Of a DNA stretch of 64,000 nucleotides, positions 63,130 to 64,000 are shown piece after piece; the first letter of the stretch is position 1, and the number at the start of each line of letters is the position of its first letter. The position numbers and the translations under genes are program-made. The notes beneath the pieces were generated by a model that saw only the letters and a program-made list of their open reading frames with translations, made no database searches and was not told the DNA's origin. This DNA comes from Aptenodytes patagonicus (taxonomy: Eukaryota > Chordata > Aves > Sphenisciformes > Spheniscidae), in the NCBI RefSeq assembly GCF_965638725.1, contig NC_134956.1, positions 25,169,047-25,233,046 on the forward strand, written 5' to 3'.

Positions 63130-63194
63130 ACAAAACAACCAAACCCCCACAAAACAACCAAACCCCCACAAAACAACCAAACCCCCACAAAACA
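63130..63194. repeat. 19-bp minisatellite, 3.4 copies
   Basis: The unit ACAAAACAACCAAACCCCC repeats exactly at 63,130, 63,149 and 63,168, with a partial fourth copy to 63,194. The copies are identical, which points to recent expansion. The strand is almost free of G and T. Confidence 0.92.
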
Positions 63195-64000
63195 GTGGGT
63201 TTTGAAAATGGACAGTACTGCTATAAAGATAGGACCAAAATTATTTTGGAAAATATTTTACTTGACCAGTTGCTTATGGACTGCTGCTGATGGAGAAACC
63301 AAATGCCAGGGAAAAGGAGGTTTTTTTACTTGCTGCTTTGCTGCAAACCATAGCTGGGTGAATGGACCTTGGCAAATTCTCACGTTTCCAATGGACTTAC
63401 TCCTGTGTATTTGTCAGCATGGAATACTGTATATTATTTTTCCTTCTAAAAGATAAAAAGATGTCAAACTGCACTAAGTAGAAGATTTAGAGAGAGTATA
63501 ACGACAATGTTCAGGATCAAGTCCCTTTAGATTCAAGAAATTTTGTGAGTAGGAAGATATCCATAAAAAAGGGGGCCTGAGATTACTTAAAATGCATGAT
63601 TCTCAAATTTAGCTTTAATTTTCTTGTTTCCATCCCAACATGTTCTTGGCAATGTTTCTTATTTTGAGGAGTCAAAGGAGGCTTAAGGAGAATACCTTTT
63701 ACTGCTTTTCCTACAGGGGTGACTTAAACACTAGCACACGAACATCTGTTTACCAAACCATGTGTCACATGAAGCAGAATCAATCTTTTGGATGCTGCTG
63801 CAGTTTCCACTGAATTAGTAACAACCCCAAATTCACATTAGTTCCACAAGTCCTGCACTTCAGGAAGAGCTGTCTTTTTAAGAGGTATGAGACAGAGCGC
63901 CTGACAACCTATGGCTGTAGAAAAACCACAACTCTTGATACAGGGACAGGGCTGTTAACCTCAGTGTCTTGTAATTACACTGTAATTTCTCATTTGGCCC

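Larger units (their letters stand above)
59311..64000 (-). other. TMCC1: Upstream or intronic TMCC1 DNA, no gene seen
   Basis: If long TMCC1 isoforms are made, as in human, this stretch is intron between distal 5' exons and the main exon; for the short isoform it is upstream flank. It is AT-rich with only short chance ORFs. Identifiable items are a (GT)n-like run at about 61,005-61,022, a C16 run, a T10G10 junction and a 19-bp minisatellite, listed separately where useful. The N-terminal exons of the long isoform were not found, so they lie to the right. Confidence 0.55.

Noticed and set aside
63130..63194. Direct repeats resembling a short CRISPR array
   Set aside because: The units abut without spacers and the window is a vertebrate genome; it is a minisatellite.

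Overview
This is a window of vertebrate, almost certainly bird, nuclear DNA. Three things point to a bird. A 5'-truncated CR1 retrotransposon at about 4.35-4.61 kb ends in the ATTCTAT-type 3' repeats typical of avian CR1. The coding exons match vertebrate plexin-D1 and TMCC1 closely. A 30-bp LTR-like remnant near 21.96 kb carries termini that I recall from bird LTR elements. The window holds two protein genes, both on the minus strand and in tandem, in the same order and orientation as human TMCC1-PLXND1 at 3q22.1. Coding DNA is under 3 kb of the 64 kb.

Layout, left to right. 1-16,115 is the 5' part of a large first intron of PLXND1; it contains one CR1 copy and two old MIR-like SINE relics. 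16,116-17,462 is PLXND1 coding exon 1 (449 codons: signal peptide and most of the sema domain), inside a CpG island of about 15.5-18.4 kb that also holds the promoter. 18.4-42.8 kb is the intergenic gap. It has no convincing protein gene, but it contains decayed repeats, AT-rich blocks that could be regulatory, a C-rich block, a degenerate minisatellite, and an orphan CpG island at 38.75-39.4 kb with two tandem CTCF-like motifs and a plus-strand splice-donor sequence. 42.8-46.7 kb is the inferred TMCC1 3' UTR. TMCC1 coding exons lie at 46,733-47,047, 49,778-49,913 and 56,848-57,782, and a short alternative first coding exon lies at 58,733-58,771 in a second gene-associated CpG island (about 58.55-59.3 kb). 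These four exons join in frame to a 474-residue isoform. 59.3-64 kb is upstream or intronic TMCC1 DNA; longer human isoforms use more distal 5' exons.

The two proteins are not known to act in one pathway. PLXND1 is a cell-surface semaphorin receptor used in vessel and neural patterning. TMCC1 is an ER membrane protein linked to ER-endosome contact sites. What the window mainly offers is their shared regulatory landscape. CTCF-like motifs sit at 15.5 kb (minus), 39.1 and 39.2 kb (plus) and 58.7 kb (minus), which could place a boundary between the genes. I found no previously undescribed multi-gene system. The more unusual items are the orphan CpG island with tandem CTCF motifs, the collapsed LTR-like remnant with target-site duplication, the hairpin beside the TMCC1 poly(A) signal, the CTG tract in the PLXND1 signal peptide, and out-of-frame upstream AUGs at both start sites. 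Family and repeat assignments rest on recalled sequences, because no database search was possible.
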